Shown: piece after piece, positions 33,217 to 40,944 of the stretch
Numbering within the stretch: the stretch's first letter is position 1
Layout: every line of letters starts with the position of its first letter
From: Gemmatimonadota bacterium
GTDB lineage: Bacteria > Gemmatimonadota > Gemmatimonadetes > Gemmatimonadales > GWC2-71-9
Reading direction: 5' to 3'
Length of the DNA stretch: 40,944 nt
Assembly (NCBI GenBank): GCA_003222035.1
Contig: QHUS01000060.1
Location: 1 to 40,944, forward strand
Notes under the pieces: generated by a model
What the model was told of the DNA's origin: nothing
The model's input: only the letters and a program-made list of their open reading frames with translations
Database searches by the model: none
Position numbers and translations under genes: made by a program

Positions 33217-35336
33217 GCCTCGCGCAGTACCGCCGCACGGTCACGGGCGTTGCGGCGCACGTCACGACGGGGGCCGTGACGTGGAGCGGTTTTGGGAGCC
33301 TCACCGCGCAGGCATTGCGCCAGCTACAGGTGCGCGGCGCGGGCGTGTCGGGGCCCTACCTGCTCGCGGCCGACATCCTGCCCGGGAGCGAGGTGCTGCG
33401 CGTCGAAACCCGGGCGATCGACAACCCCGAGCGCGCGGTGGTCACGCAAGGCTTGGTGCGGTTCGTGGACTACCAGATCGACTACACCGCGGGCGTCGTG
33501 CTGTTCAAGCAGCCGATCCCGGCGAGCGACGAGGCCGGCAATCCCGTTTTCATCGTCGCGACATTCGAAGCGGCGTCGGGCGGCGAGCAACGGCTCGTGG
33601 CGGGCGCCCGGGCGGCGCTCGACGTGCGGCGACTCGCCGGCGCTCTGCGGCTCGACTCGCTCCGCTTGGGTGTCACCGCCGTGCAGGTCGAGCAGGCCGT
33701 CAATCCGTATCGACTCGTCGGCAGCGACCTGCGGCTGCTGCGGGTCGGCTCCCTCGACGTCGGCGCCGAAGTGGCGCACGCCGAACAAGGGGACTCGACC
33801 GGCCTCGCCGGGATGATCCGGGCGGCCTACAGTCCGTTCGGCGGGGCCCTGACGTTTGGTGCGCGCTACATGCAAGTCGGCCGCGAGTTCTCCAATCCGT
33901 CCAACGTGGCGGTGCAGCCCGGCCTGACCGAAGTGAGCCTGAAGAGCAGCCTGAAGTTGGGTGCCACGGAACTGCGCCTCGAGCACTCCCGGCAGGATTT
34001 CGAGCTGCAGGGCGTGGAACGCGAGCACAGCCGTGTCGGCGTGGTGCAGCACGTCCGGCCCGACTTGCAGGTGGACGCGGGGCTCGCGAACGACGTGGTC
34101 GGCGGTGCCAGTCCGACCGCGAGTGAGGCAACGGTGGCGGAGCTGAAGGCGCGGTGGGGTCCGTCGCCGCAGTTGCAGTTCTGGAGCGAGGTGCGCCGTC
34201 CGCTCAGCCTCTCCGGGCCGGACCTCTCGCCGGAAGTCTGGGGCTTCGGCGGAACGTATCGCGTCACGTCCACGATGGCGTTGGAGGCCAGCCAGCGGTT
34301 TGTGTCGCGTCCCGACACCGGGGGGGACTATTCCGTCTCGAGCATCGGCGTCCGCGCGGACGTCACTCCGGAGACCCAGGCATGGGGCCGGTACGAGCTG
34401 AACGGTGGCATCAACGGCGCCGGCAACGCGGCCGTCGTAGGCCTGCGGAATCGACTGCAGCTCTCCGGTGACCTGGCGCTCAGTATCATGACGGAGCGCC
34501 GCATCGGCGTAAGCCGCGCTTCGCTCGCGGATCCGGTGCGGGCACTTCCGTTCCTGCAGCCCGAGGACGACTACTGGTCCGCCGCGGCCGGGCTCGAGCT
34601 GCTGCCGCACGACGCGCCGTACCGGCTGAGCGCCCGCGGGGAGTACAAGGACGGCGTGCTGCAATCGAGCCGCCTGGCCACTGTGGCCGGCACCATCGCT
34701 TTCGACGCGTCCCTCGCGCTGCTGTCGCGGCAGGAGTTCGTCCAGAATGCCCGGCCCGGCGCGCCGCTGTCGCGCAGACTGTCGAGCCTGTGGGGGCTGG
34801 CCCTGCGTCCGGCCCACACCGATCGGCTGAACATGCTGGCGAAGTTCCAGTGGACCGACGATCGCAACCCGATCGGGGGTGGCGTGCTGGTGTCGCAGGG
34901 CGCGGAGCGCAAGGCGATCGCCGCCGCCGAAATGATCTGGAATCCGGTGCCCACCGTGGAGCTCGCCGGCCGCTACGCGGTGCGCCGTACGCAGGCCGAC
35001 CGCGTGTACGCCGACAGCACGCCACAGCGACTGACCTCGTGGGCCGACTACATCGGCGGCCGCGTGAGCGTCGACGTGACGCGCTGGCTGAGCCTCCGCA
35101 CCGACACGCGCCTGCTGGTCGAGCGCGTGACCGGCACGACGAGGGGAGACGCCGCCCCGGCCGTGGTCGTGCGGCCGGTCCGGGCTCTCGAAATCGCGGC
35201 GGGCTATCGGTACGGAGACTTGAACGATCCGGACTTCTCGGTCCGCGGCGGCCACGGCGCGTTCGTCACCGTGTCGGCGGCCGTGACGGAGCAGGTCTTC
35301 TCGACGGCCGCCGAGTTCTGGCGCCGACGCTTCTAG
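32976..35336 (+). CDS. Giant surface protein, C-terminal outer-membrane beta-barrel part
   Basis: The correct frame opens exactly after the 99-bp repeat with RFDERTSFTLGLDSRRLNDG and runs for 786 codons; there is no own signal peptide or start signal. Early motifs (EESQYPILGDAS, GSEVLRVETRAIDNPERA, VDYQIDYTAGVVLFKQPIP, AGNPVFIVATFEA) occur in large repeat-bearing outer-membrane proteins. The rest is alternating beta-strand sequence with aromatic ends, and the last residue is Phe (EFWRRRF), the usual C-terminal signal for Bam-mediated barrel insertion. It would anchor the DUF11 passenger encoded upstream in the outer membrane. Its stop shares CTAG with the stop of the convergent kinase gene. 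Confidence 0.8.
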   Translation, partial: RFDERTSFTLGLDSRRLNDGRDVLGRSADPLEESQYPILGDASRQETRTASQTWLSARVERGFDWAQFGDLSSTDFASGLSLAQYRRTVTGVAAHVTTGAVTWSGFGSLTAQALRQLQVRGAGVSGPYLLAADILPGSEVLRVETRAIDNPERAVVTQGLVRFVDYQIDYTAGVVLFKQPIPASDEAGNPVFIVATFEAASGGEQRLVAGARAALDVRRLAGALRLDSLRLGVTAVQVEQAVNPYRLVGSDLRLLRVGSLDVGAEVAHAEQGDSTGLAGMIRAAYSPFGGALTFGARYMQVGREFSNPSNVAVQPGLTEVSLKSSLKLGATELRLEHSRQDFELQGVEREHSRVGVVQHVRPDLQVDAGLANDVVGGASPTASEATVAELKARWGPSPQLQFWSEVRRPLSLSGPDLSPEVWGFGGTYRVTSTMALEASQRFVSRPDTGGDYSVSSIGVRADVTPETQAWGRYELNGGINGAGNAAVVGLRNRLQLSGDLALSIMTERRIGVSRASLADPVRALPFLQPEDDYWSAAAGLELLPHDAPYRLSARGEYKDGVLQSSRLATVAGTIAFDASLALLSRQEFVQNARPGAPLSRRLSSLWGLALRPAHTDRLNMLAKFQWTDDRNPIGGGVLVSQGAERKAIAAAEMIWNPVPTVELAGRYAVRRTQADRVYADSTPQRLTSWADYIGGRVSVDVTRWLSLRTDTRLLVERVTGTTRGDAAPAVVVRPVRALEIAAGYRYGDLNDPDFSVRGGHGAFVTVSAAVTEQVFSTAAEFWRRRF

Positions 35337-37135
35337 GAGCCTGAGCGGGGCCGACTCGCGGCCGCGGCAACCTCGCGGATGACCCGCTCCAGAACCGCGA
35401 AATCGAAGGGCTTGGTGACCACGGGCACGCCGGCTCCCTGCAAGAGCGCTGCGGTGTCGGGTGCGAACGTGTCGCCGGTGGACAAGACCAGCCGCGACGT
35501 GAGGTTGGGCCAATCGCGGTTCAGGCTCGCGAGCAGCTCGGGTCCGCTCATGCCGGGCATGCGGACGTCGGAGATGATCACGTCGAACGAGCGCTCCCGC
35601 AGCCGGCGGAGTGCCTCGCGTCCGTCGCCGACTCCCTCTCCGTCCATACCGCGGCGCTCGAGGAAGCGGAGCATGGCGCTGCGGAGCGCAATCTCGTCGT
35701 CCACCACGAGCACCGTGAGCCTGCCGGTTGCGGCCGCAGGCGCCGTCGCCGGCTCGCCGGGTCTGGCCTCGTGGCGAGGGTCACGCGGCAGCACCACGGT
35801 GAACCGGGCTCCCCGCTCGGGCTCCGAGTCGACCGAAATGCGTCCGCCGTGGTCCTGCGCGATCCCGTAGCAAATCGACAGGCCGAGTCCCGTACCCACG
35901 CCCTCGGGCTTGGTCGTGAAGAACGGGTCGAAGATCCGGTCGCGGATCTCGGGCGGGACCCCGGGTCCCGAATCGGCGATCTCGAGCCGGACGTCGCTCT
36001 CGTCGGCGCTGGTCCGGACGGTGATGGTGCGGGGCGGGGGCGGCTCGACGGTGAGGAGCGCCTGTTCCGCGTTGATGAGCAGATTGAGGAGCATCTGCTG
36101 TACCTCGGAGCCATCGGCCCAGATCTTCGGATCGGCGGGATCGAGTTCCAACGTCTCCGTGATGTTGAACGTCGACAGGTGATAGGATCGGAGCGCGAAG
36201 GTGCGGCGGGCGATGTCGTTCAGGTCGACGAGCGCGCGCTGTCGCCCGCCGGCGCGCGCGAACGCGAGCAGGTTGGACGTGATGCGTCCGATGCGCGTGG
36301 CTTCGTCGTAGATCATCTGCAGGGCCTCGCGGTGCTCGGCCTTCAATTCGTCGAGCAGCAGCGTCTGCGCGAATCCCGAGATGATCGCGGCCGGGTTGTT
36401 GATCTCGTGCGCCACGCCGCTCACGAGCTGCCCCATCGCGGCCAGCTTCTCGGCGTGCAGCAGCTGGGACTCGCTGCGCTTCTGGTCGGTGACGTCGCGC
36501 GCCAGGACGAGCACGCGGGTGGTCTTGCTCGCTTCGCGGACCGGGGCGTACAGGAGCGCGCGAACCCCGCGGAGGCCGTCGTCACGCACGAACCCGATCT
36601 CGAAACGCTGCACATTCCCTCGGAACGCGGCCGCCAGCTTCTCGCGCGCGACCGCTGTCACATCGGTACCGAGCAGCTCGAACAGGCTGCGCCCGTCGGG
36701 GGCGTCGGATGACGCTCCCAGCGCGCGCGCCGGCTCGTTCGATTCGAGAATGCGCCCGTCGCGATCCACCACGACGATCGCGTCGGGCATCGCGTCCATC
36801 ACCATCCGCAGGTTGCGCTCGGCGGCTGCAGTGGCGGCGAGCGAATCCATGAGGGAGCGGGTCTGGCTGGCGACTTCGCTCTCGAGCACCACCGCATAGC
36901 GCCGGTCGGCGCGACTCGAATAGATCAACCGCAGGCCGAGGAGCAGGACTGCCACCGCGACGAGCACGGCGCCGCCCGCGACCGCGTAGACCGCCGTCCC
37001 CGTGCCCGCCAAGTCGGACACGACCGCTCGGGCCCCGGTATCCCCGGGCGCGAGCGCGTGGGCCGGCAGGATCGCGACGAGGGACCAGGCCGCGATCGCC
37101 ACCGGCACGCGGGTTGGGCGATTGATGGGATGCAC
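35333..37135 (-). CDS. NtrB-like hybrid histidine kinase (PAS-HisKA-HATPase-REC)
   Basis: 600 residues. The N-terminus has a signal-like hydrophobic stretch and a membrane span (about 48-72), then a short coiled linker, a PAS domain (about 105-220), HisKA with the NtrB-type [12 protein letters not shown] (His243), HATPase ([33 protein letters not shown]) and a C-terminal receiver ([22 protein letters not shown]). GTG start with AAGGT upstream. HEINNP kinases commonly pair with NtrC-type regulators. The only one visible is at 24851, across the DUF11 block, so this kinase may be its sensor (inference). Confidence 0.93.
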   Translation of the reverse strand: MHPINRPTRVPVAIAAWSLVAILPAHALAPGDTGARAVVSDLAGTGTAVYAVAGGAVLVAVAVLLLGLRLIYSSRADRRYAVVLESEVASQTRSLMDSLAATAAAERNLRMVMDAMPDAIVVVDRDGRILESNEPARALGASSDAPDGRSLFELLGTDVTAVAREKLAAAFRGNVQRFEIGFVRDDGLRGVRALLYAPVREASKTTRVLVLARDVTDQKRSESQLLHAEKLAAMGQLVSGVAHEINNPAAIISGFAQTLLLDELKAEHREALQMIYDEATRIGRITSNLLAFARAGGRQRALVDLNDIARRTFALRSYHLSTFNITETLELDPADPKIWADGSEVQQMLLNLLINAEQALLTVEPPPPRTITVRTSADESDVRLEIADSGPGVPPEIRDRIFDPFFTTKPEGVGTGLGLSICYGIAQDHGGRISVDSEPERGARFTVVLPRDPRHEARPGEPATAPAAATGRLTVLVVDDEIALRSAMLRFLERRGMDGEGVGDGREALRRLRERSFDVIISDVRMPGMSGPELLASLNRDWPNLTSRLVLSTGDTFAPDTAALLQGAGVPVVTKPFDFAVLERVIREVAAAASRPRSGS

Positions 37136-37149
37136 GAGCGACCTTGGCG

Positions 37150-37257
37150 CTAACTTAAGCGATCGGCGCCACCGGCCGGCAGGGCAGTCCGGGTCGCGGC
37201 TACGCTGGGGTCGCCCGGCGTGACAGTGGAGCCGTTGTCGCGGCCGTACGTGTTGAA
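37150..37257 (-). pseudogene. Degenerate fragment resembling the DUF5916 gene
   Basis: Downstream of the DUF5916 stop, another frame reads FNTYGRDNGSTVTPGDP and ends at TAG. The DNA at 37222-37260 matches 37590-37628 inside the DUF5916 gene at 32 of 39 positions (there FNRYGRDNSSTI). It looks like a leftover 3' piece of a related outer-membrane protein gene. It is short, so chance convergence of an aromatic/Gly beta-strand motif is not excluded. Confidence 0.35.
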
Positions 37258-37271
37258 CGTGGGCGAGCGCC

Positions 37272-39965
37272 TTACAGACTCATCCAGTAGTTGAACTTCA
37301 CCAGCAGGACGTTGGTGGGCCGGTCGAGGAACAGCTCCCGCTGGAAGTCCCGGTTCAGGTCGAACGAGGCATCATACGGCCAGTAGCCCGAGCGGCTATG
37401 TGTCCAAACGACGAAGAGCGTGGAGCCCGGGCGATACTCCCAGCGCAGCACCGCGTTGAGCTTGACCGAGCGCGTGCGAAAGTCGGGATCCTGGAACGTG
37501 AATCGCGTCGCCGCCGACGCGGACGGCCCGTCGGGATCGACGACGTAGCCCGGCACGGTGTCGGTTCCTGAGACGAGCAGCGTATCTCCGATGGTGGAGC
37601 TGTTGTCGCGGCCGTACCGATTGAACGCGAAGGTCTTGCGGGCCCGGAGCTCCTTGAAATTGCGGTAATCGCCGGAGAACGTGAACGGCTGCGCGTACAA
37701 CTGGAGGCTCAGGGACGGCGAGAACGTGGCGTTGGCGCGCAGCGTCACGTAGAACTGGTGCTGGAGCAGTTCGCCGAAGACGTACCGGGTGCTGTCCGTC
37801 GCAGCCACGGGGTCAGACTGCTTCGTGACGATCTGCGCCATCGAGCGGCCCGCAGCGTATCCGCCGGTGACCTTGAAGGAGAGGGCGGCGCTCGGGCGGA
37901 GCGTCAGTTGTGGGATGGCATTCAGGTACCAGCCACCCGCCGCGTCGTGCTGGAGCGACGCGAACGCGTACGCGCCCAACGCCGCGCGGGAGTCCGTCGT
38001 CACGTCGGCGCTCGCGTACCAGGTGGCCGGCTTCTGCGCGAGGGGCCCGCCGCGGGTCAACCGATCGTCCGCGACCGGCGGACTATAGGAGAGCGACCAG
38101 TCGCCAGTCCAGAAGTTGCGAAACTGCACGTATCCGAACGTCTTGACCGTTCGGTCGATGGCATCGCCGTCGTAGTTCCAGCTGGGCGCCACCTGTAGGT
38201 AGGCGCTGGCCTGCCGGAAGGCTTTTCCAGGCCTGGTCCAGCGGTGCCCCAGGGTGGCCGCCGCCGCGATCTCGTCCACGCGCTTCTGGAAGCCGAGGTC
38301 GTTAACTTCGAACCCCGGCGAGTTGGTGCTCCCCGCGATGCCCCAGCGCCAGGCGCCGGCCACCTTGTTGAGATAGAGATCGGCGCTCACGCCAGCGAGC
38401 GAGGTCCGGGTCGGGTCGTACCGGAAGCTGCTGGCGTCCGGGCGCTGGTAGTAACGGTTCGACGAGCGTTGTGCCTGCCGGATCGCGGCGGGGTCGCCCC
38501 CGATGTAGGACGCGCCCACGCTGCCCGCCAGCGAATACGTCTTGCTGCCCCAGCGCCGGAAGAAATCGAGCCCGCCAGCGTACGCTCGGGTCGGCAAGAC
38601 ATCCAGGGCTGGTGAGTCCGGCCATCGGTCCATGGCGGTGGCGAGCAACCCGAAGCTCGTATTGCCGGCGTCGAGGTCGCGCCGTACGCGACCGGCGAAG
38701 TAGTTCGTGGGCGGCTCCACCTCGTCCCGAGCGTACGTTCGGGCGGTCGCGTCGAACACCGTGGCCCGCCCCCGGGCGGTGAGGGCGTCGAGCACGCCGA
38801 CGGACCAGCCGCCGGCCGGCCGCCCGCTCAGCTTGGCGGCGCCGAGGATCGTGGTGCTCGTGGGCATGTCCTCGAAATCCCCCGATGACTCCGGTTTTCC
38901 CTGGGGCTCGCGGCCGATGCGGCGCGAATAGAAGTAGAGCGGCCGGCCGCTGAAATTGGTGGCGCCCCCTCCGTTGCTCCCGAAGTTGAAAATCTCGGTG
39001 CCCTCGACGAAGAACGGCCGGTGTTCCTCGAGGAACTGCTCGAAGGCGGTCAGGTTCACGAACGTCTCGTCCACCTCAACCTGCCCGAAGTCGGGGTTCA
39101 GCGTGGCGTCGAGCGTCAGGCTCGAGCTCATGCCGTATTTCAGGTCAGCCCCGGCGCCGCGGTCGTACGATGCCGGACGCTCGAAGGGGTTCCCTGGATC
39201 CCTCGGCGTCAGGTACGTGCCCCGCCCGACGACGTAGGGCAGGAGTTCGAGCCGCTTCGGCGAGCCGACGTGGCGGATGCCCTTCAGGTCGGCGAAGCGC
39301 GACACCAGGCCGTTTTCCTTCTTGCCGATGAACGGGAACAGGGCCTGTTCCTGCTTCCGCTCGATCCAGCGCACGAAGTGCACCCCCCACACCTGGTCGG
39401 GCGCTTCCGAGAAGCGGAGCTGGGAGAGCGGAATGCGGATCTCCGCCGTCCAACCGAGAGAGTCCACGGACGTCGCCGCCTCCCAGACGGGGTCCCAGGA
39501 GGCATCGTCGAAGTCCCCGTCCTCCCCGATGAGGACGTCCTTCTTCACGCCCGCCGCGTTCACGATGAATTCGAACGCCGTGCGCCGATCGTGGTAGCTG
39601 TCGAAGAACACGCGAAACTCGTCGCTGTGCGTGGAGGCGTCACGCCGCGCGAGGCGCCGCACGATCCTCGCCGGAGCGGTGTCGAACAGGCGCGCGCCGA
39701 CGTACACCGCGGTCGCGTCGTAGAGGACGCGCACCTCGGTGGGCTCGGAGACGGGCCGCCCCTCATCAGGATCGGTCTGCACCAGGCCCGTGATCGGCGG
39801 CGCCAGCGCCCAGTCGGGGTCGTCCAGACGTCCATCCACCACGGGAGCGCGATCGACGTGCACCGCCGTCACGGTCGGCGCTAGCCGCCCGTCCACGGAG
39901 TGGAGGGCGGAGGAATCCGCGGCGCCCGACTGCAGGAGCAAGAGCGCTCGGAGTGTCGGCAACAT
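37272..39965 (-). CDS. DUF5916 outer-membrane protein with CBM9-like N-terminal domain
   Basis: 897 residues: signal peptide (MLPTLRALLLLQSG...), a CBM9-like beta-sandwich (about 35-230: VVDGRLDDPDWALAPP, EVRVLYDATAVYVGARLFD, TAEIRIPLSQLRF), then the DUF5916 barrel. FGQVEVDETFVNLTAFEQFL and RPFFVEGTEIFNFG are its hallmark, followed by many aromatic-ended strands to a C-terminal NYWMSL. It should sit in the outer membrane and bind or take up a carbohydrate-like or other ligand. The ATG at 39965 follows a GGTGGGG stretch; the longer frame to 40010 adds no signal peptide. It lies 105 bp after the TonB-receptor gene, on the same strand. Confidence 0.92.
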   Translation of the reverse strand: MLPTLRALLLLQSGAADSSALHSVDGRLAPTVTAVHVDRAPVVDGRLDDPDWALAPPITGLVQTDPDEGRPVSEPTEVRVLYDATAVYVGARLFDTAPARIVRRLARRDASTHSDEFRVFFDSYHDRRTAFEFIVNAAGVKKDVLIGEDGDFDDASWDPVWEAATSVDSLGWTAEIRIPLSQLRFSEAPDQVWGVHFVRWIERKQEQALFPFIGKKENGLVSRFADLKGIRHVGSPKRLELLPYVVGRGTYLTPRDPGNPFERPASYDRGAGADLKYGMSSSLTLDATLNPDFGQVEVDETFVNLTAFEQFLEEHRPFFVEGTEIFNFGSNGGGATNFSGRPLYFYSRRIGREPQGKPESSGDFEDMPTSTTILGAAKLSGRPAGGWSVGVLDALTARGRATVFDATARTYARDEVEPPTNYFAGRVRRDLDAGNTSFGLLATAMDRWPDSPALDVLPTRAYAGGLDFFRRWGSKTYSLAGSVGASYIGGDPAAIRQAQRSSNRYYQRPDASSFRYDPTRTSLAGVSADLYLNKVAGAWRWGIAGSTNSPGFEVNDLGFQKRVDEIAAAATLGHRWTRPGKAFRQASAYLQVAPSWNYDGDAIDRTVKTFGYVQFRNFWTGDWSLSYSPPVADDRLTRGGPLAQKPATWYASADVTTDSRAALGAYAFASLQHDAAGGWYLNAIPQLTLRPSAALSFKVTGGYAAGRSMAQIVTKQSDPVAATDSTRYVFGELLQHQFYVTLRANATFSPSLSLQLYAQPFTFSGDYRNFKELRARKTFAFNRYGRDNSSTIGDTLLVSGTDTVPGYVVDPDGPSASAATRFTFQDPDFRTRSVKLNAVLRWEYRPGSTLFVVWTHSRSGYWPYDASFDLNRDFQRELFLDRPTNVLLVKFNYWMSL

Positions 39966-40070
39966 CACCCCACCGCCTGCGCCGCGGCGAGCTCCTGCCG
40001 TCCGCGGCAAAGCTTCAGGGAACGCAGGCGGAGCCGCATCACAAGTCCGCCGAACGCTGCATGGTCTTCG

Positions 40071-40944
40071 TCACTTTGCTGATGTGGGTGACGGGTCGCG
40101 TGATTTGAACGCATCGGGGACCTTGCTCCATTGCTCGGGCGTGAGAGCGGCGCGAGCACGCTCGAGCGCCCACGCGGCGTTGTCCCGCGCTGCCGATGCC
40201 CGCACGGCGGCGTCGAGCGACTCCGGAAGCAACCGGTTCCGCGCGTCGAGCGAGTCGGCGATCGCCTCTAACTGGGCGACCTGGTCGGGGGTGCAGCCGA
40301 GCGAATCACGCAATCCGAGGATCGGGGTGATCGGGTTGGCGGGCGGAGGGGTGGCGGGGGCGGGCAGGTCGAGCGCCCGTTGCCGGGTTGCGCTCCGCCG
40401 GATCGGACCCGGGCCGACCGCAAGGTGGGCCTGCAACCCTATCTGGAAGGGGACGGTGACGCCGCCGCTGGCGCTGGCAATGCCGCCGAATCGCCCGTTC
40501 ACGGCGTAGCGGAACTGGTTCGTCGTCGGGCCGAAGCCGCGCACATACAGCAGCACGGGGTCGGGGGCGGCGGCGTAGCCCCAGCCACGCAGTTGCGCGC
40601 GGCCGTGGAGCCACTCGTCCAGGCCCCCCAGCAGGTTCACCGTCAGGAGCGACACGGTGAGCCGCCGGTCGAGCCCGAACCACTCGGGTCGCCAGTTGAC
40701 CTGCAAATCGAGGGAGGCCTGCCAGGGACCGGTGCACGAGTTGCGTGCGGCGATCCCGCCGAGCTGGCGGCGGAGACAGCTGCGGATGGGGGACGGTGCC
40801 GCTGCCAGCAGCGCCTGCATGCCGTTCGCGATCGCGGTGTCCGCCGTCAACGCGGGATTGAAGATGAAGGCGCGGTCGTTCTTTTCGCCGTCGCCGTTGA
40901 TGTCGGACCCGACGATCGGCGTGAACGGGGCTCCCGACATGAAG
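40071..40944 (-). CDS. Oar-like TonB-dependent receptor, C-terminal part (5' end outside window)
   Basis: The frame is open through the window edge, leaving the last 290 codons. The block MSGAPFTPIVGSDINGDGEK followed by NDRAFIFNP is typical of Oar/CarboxypepD_reg-like TonB receptors near the end of the barrel. LDLQVNWRPEWFG and LLTVNLLGGLDEWLHG are late strands. After the barrel there are about 80 extra residues, helical and charged (LRDSLGCTPDQVAQLEAIAD, ALTPEQWSKVPDAF), similar to LTxxQ helices of Spy/CpxP periplasmic proteins. Most barrels end at the last strand, so this tail is unusual. Probably transcribed with the DUF5916 gene. Confidence 0.85.
   Translation of the reverse strand, partial: FMSGAPFTPIVGSDINGDGEKNDRAFIFNPALTADTAIANGMQALLAAAPSPIRSCLRRQLGGIAARNSCTGPWQASLDLQVNWRPEWFGLDRRLTVSLLTVNLLGGLDEWLHGRAQLRGWGYAAAPDPVLLYVRGFGPTTNQFRYAVNGRFGGIASASGGVTVPFQIGLQAHLAVGPGPIRRSATRQRALDLPAPATPPPANPITPILGLRDSLGCTPDQVAQLEAIADSLDARNRLLPESLDAAVRASAARDNAAWALERARAALTPEQWSKVPDAFKSRDPSPTSAK

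Noticed and set aside
33324-35513. 729-codon open frame on the minus strand
   Set aside because: Shadow of the beta-barrel coding region; low-complexity Arg/Gly/His sequence and no ribosome-binding site.
1-40944. tRNA, rRNA, CRISPR array, prophage or insertion sequence
   Set aside because: No cloverleaf, rRNA-like block, regularly spaced repeats, integrase or transposase were seen on either strand.

Overview
The window is about 41 kb of GC-rich bacterial chromosome, densely coded on both strands, with no RNA gene, insertion sequence or CRISPR array that I can see. The gene mix points to Gemmatimonadota or a near relative: secreted amidohydrolases, a PIG-L deacetylase with a ThuA-like tail, a DUF5916 outer-membrane protein, an Oar-like TonB receptor, several GTG starts and abundant His-Asp and Ser/Thr kinase signalling. 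That assignment is inferred from gene content; there is no marker gene. Both ends are cut inside genes.

Layout. 1-8 kb is mostly housekeeping: the 3' end of an amidohydrolase, a DEAD-box RNA helicase with a structured leader, citrate synthase, a degenerate phosphoribosyltransferase-like protein, a long acyl-CoA dehydrogenase, and a coupled pair (zinc ribbon/membrane/LURP-scramblase-like protein, then rhomboid protease). 8-19 kb holds secreted hydrolases and transport: amidohydrolase, PIG-L family protein, an SSS symporter preceded by an unlisted 41-residue membrane protein, an MFS exporter, a PafA-like phosphatase, a coiled-coil protein and an ABC ATPase/permease pair. 19-26 kb is signalling: a cupredoxin lipoprotein, a pseudokinase-kinase tandem protein, a small Arg/Asp-repeat protein, an HPt-GAF-PAS-kinase-REC-REC hybrid, a single-domain receiver and an NtrC-type sigma-54 activator. 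26-35 kb is a block of DUF11-repeat secreted proteins ending in a very large DUF11/SdrD-like/outer-membrane beta-barrel protein, broken by a frameshift at a perfect 99-bp repeat. 35-41 kb has an NtrB-like hybrid kinase, the DUF5916 protein and the 3' end of a TonB receptor.

Most notable result. The NtrC-type activator at 24851-26251 lies directly upstream of the DUF11 block. Two perfect 16-bp palindromes (GTTACCG-AA/TA-CGGTAAC) occur in the window, at 26262-26277 and 27652-27667. Each is followed 73-76 bp later by a good sigma-54 -24/-12 element (AGGCA-N8-TGC), and each of these precedes a DUF11 transcription unit. The order regulator, enhancer site, sigma-54 promoter, surface genes occurs twice. 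Together with the flanking kinases it suggests a phosphorelay-controlled cell-surface system: one free DUF11 protein, and an operon of a 59-residue zinc ribbon, two DUF11 proteins and a DUF11/beta-barrel giant. The sites are read directly from the sequence; the regulatory wiring and surface role are inference.
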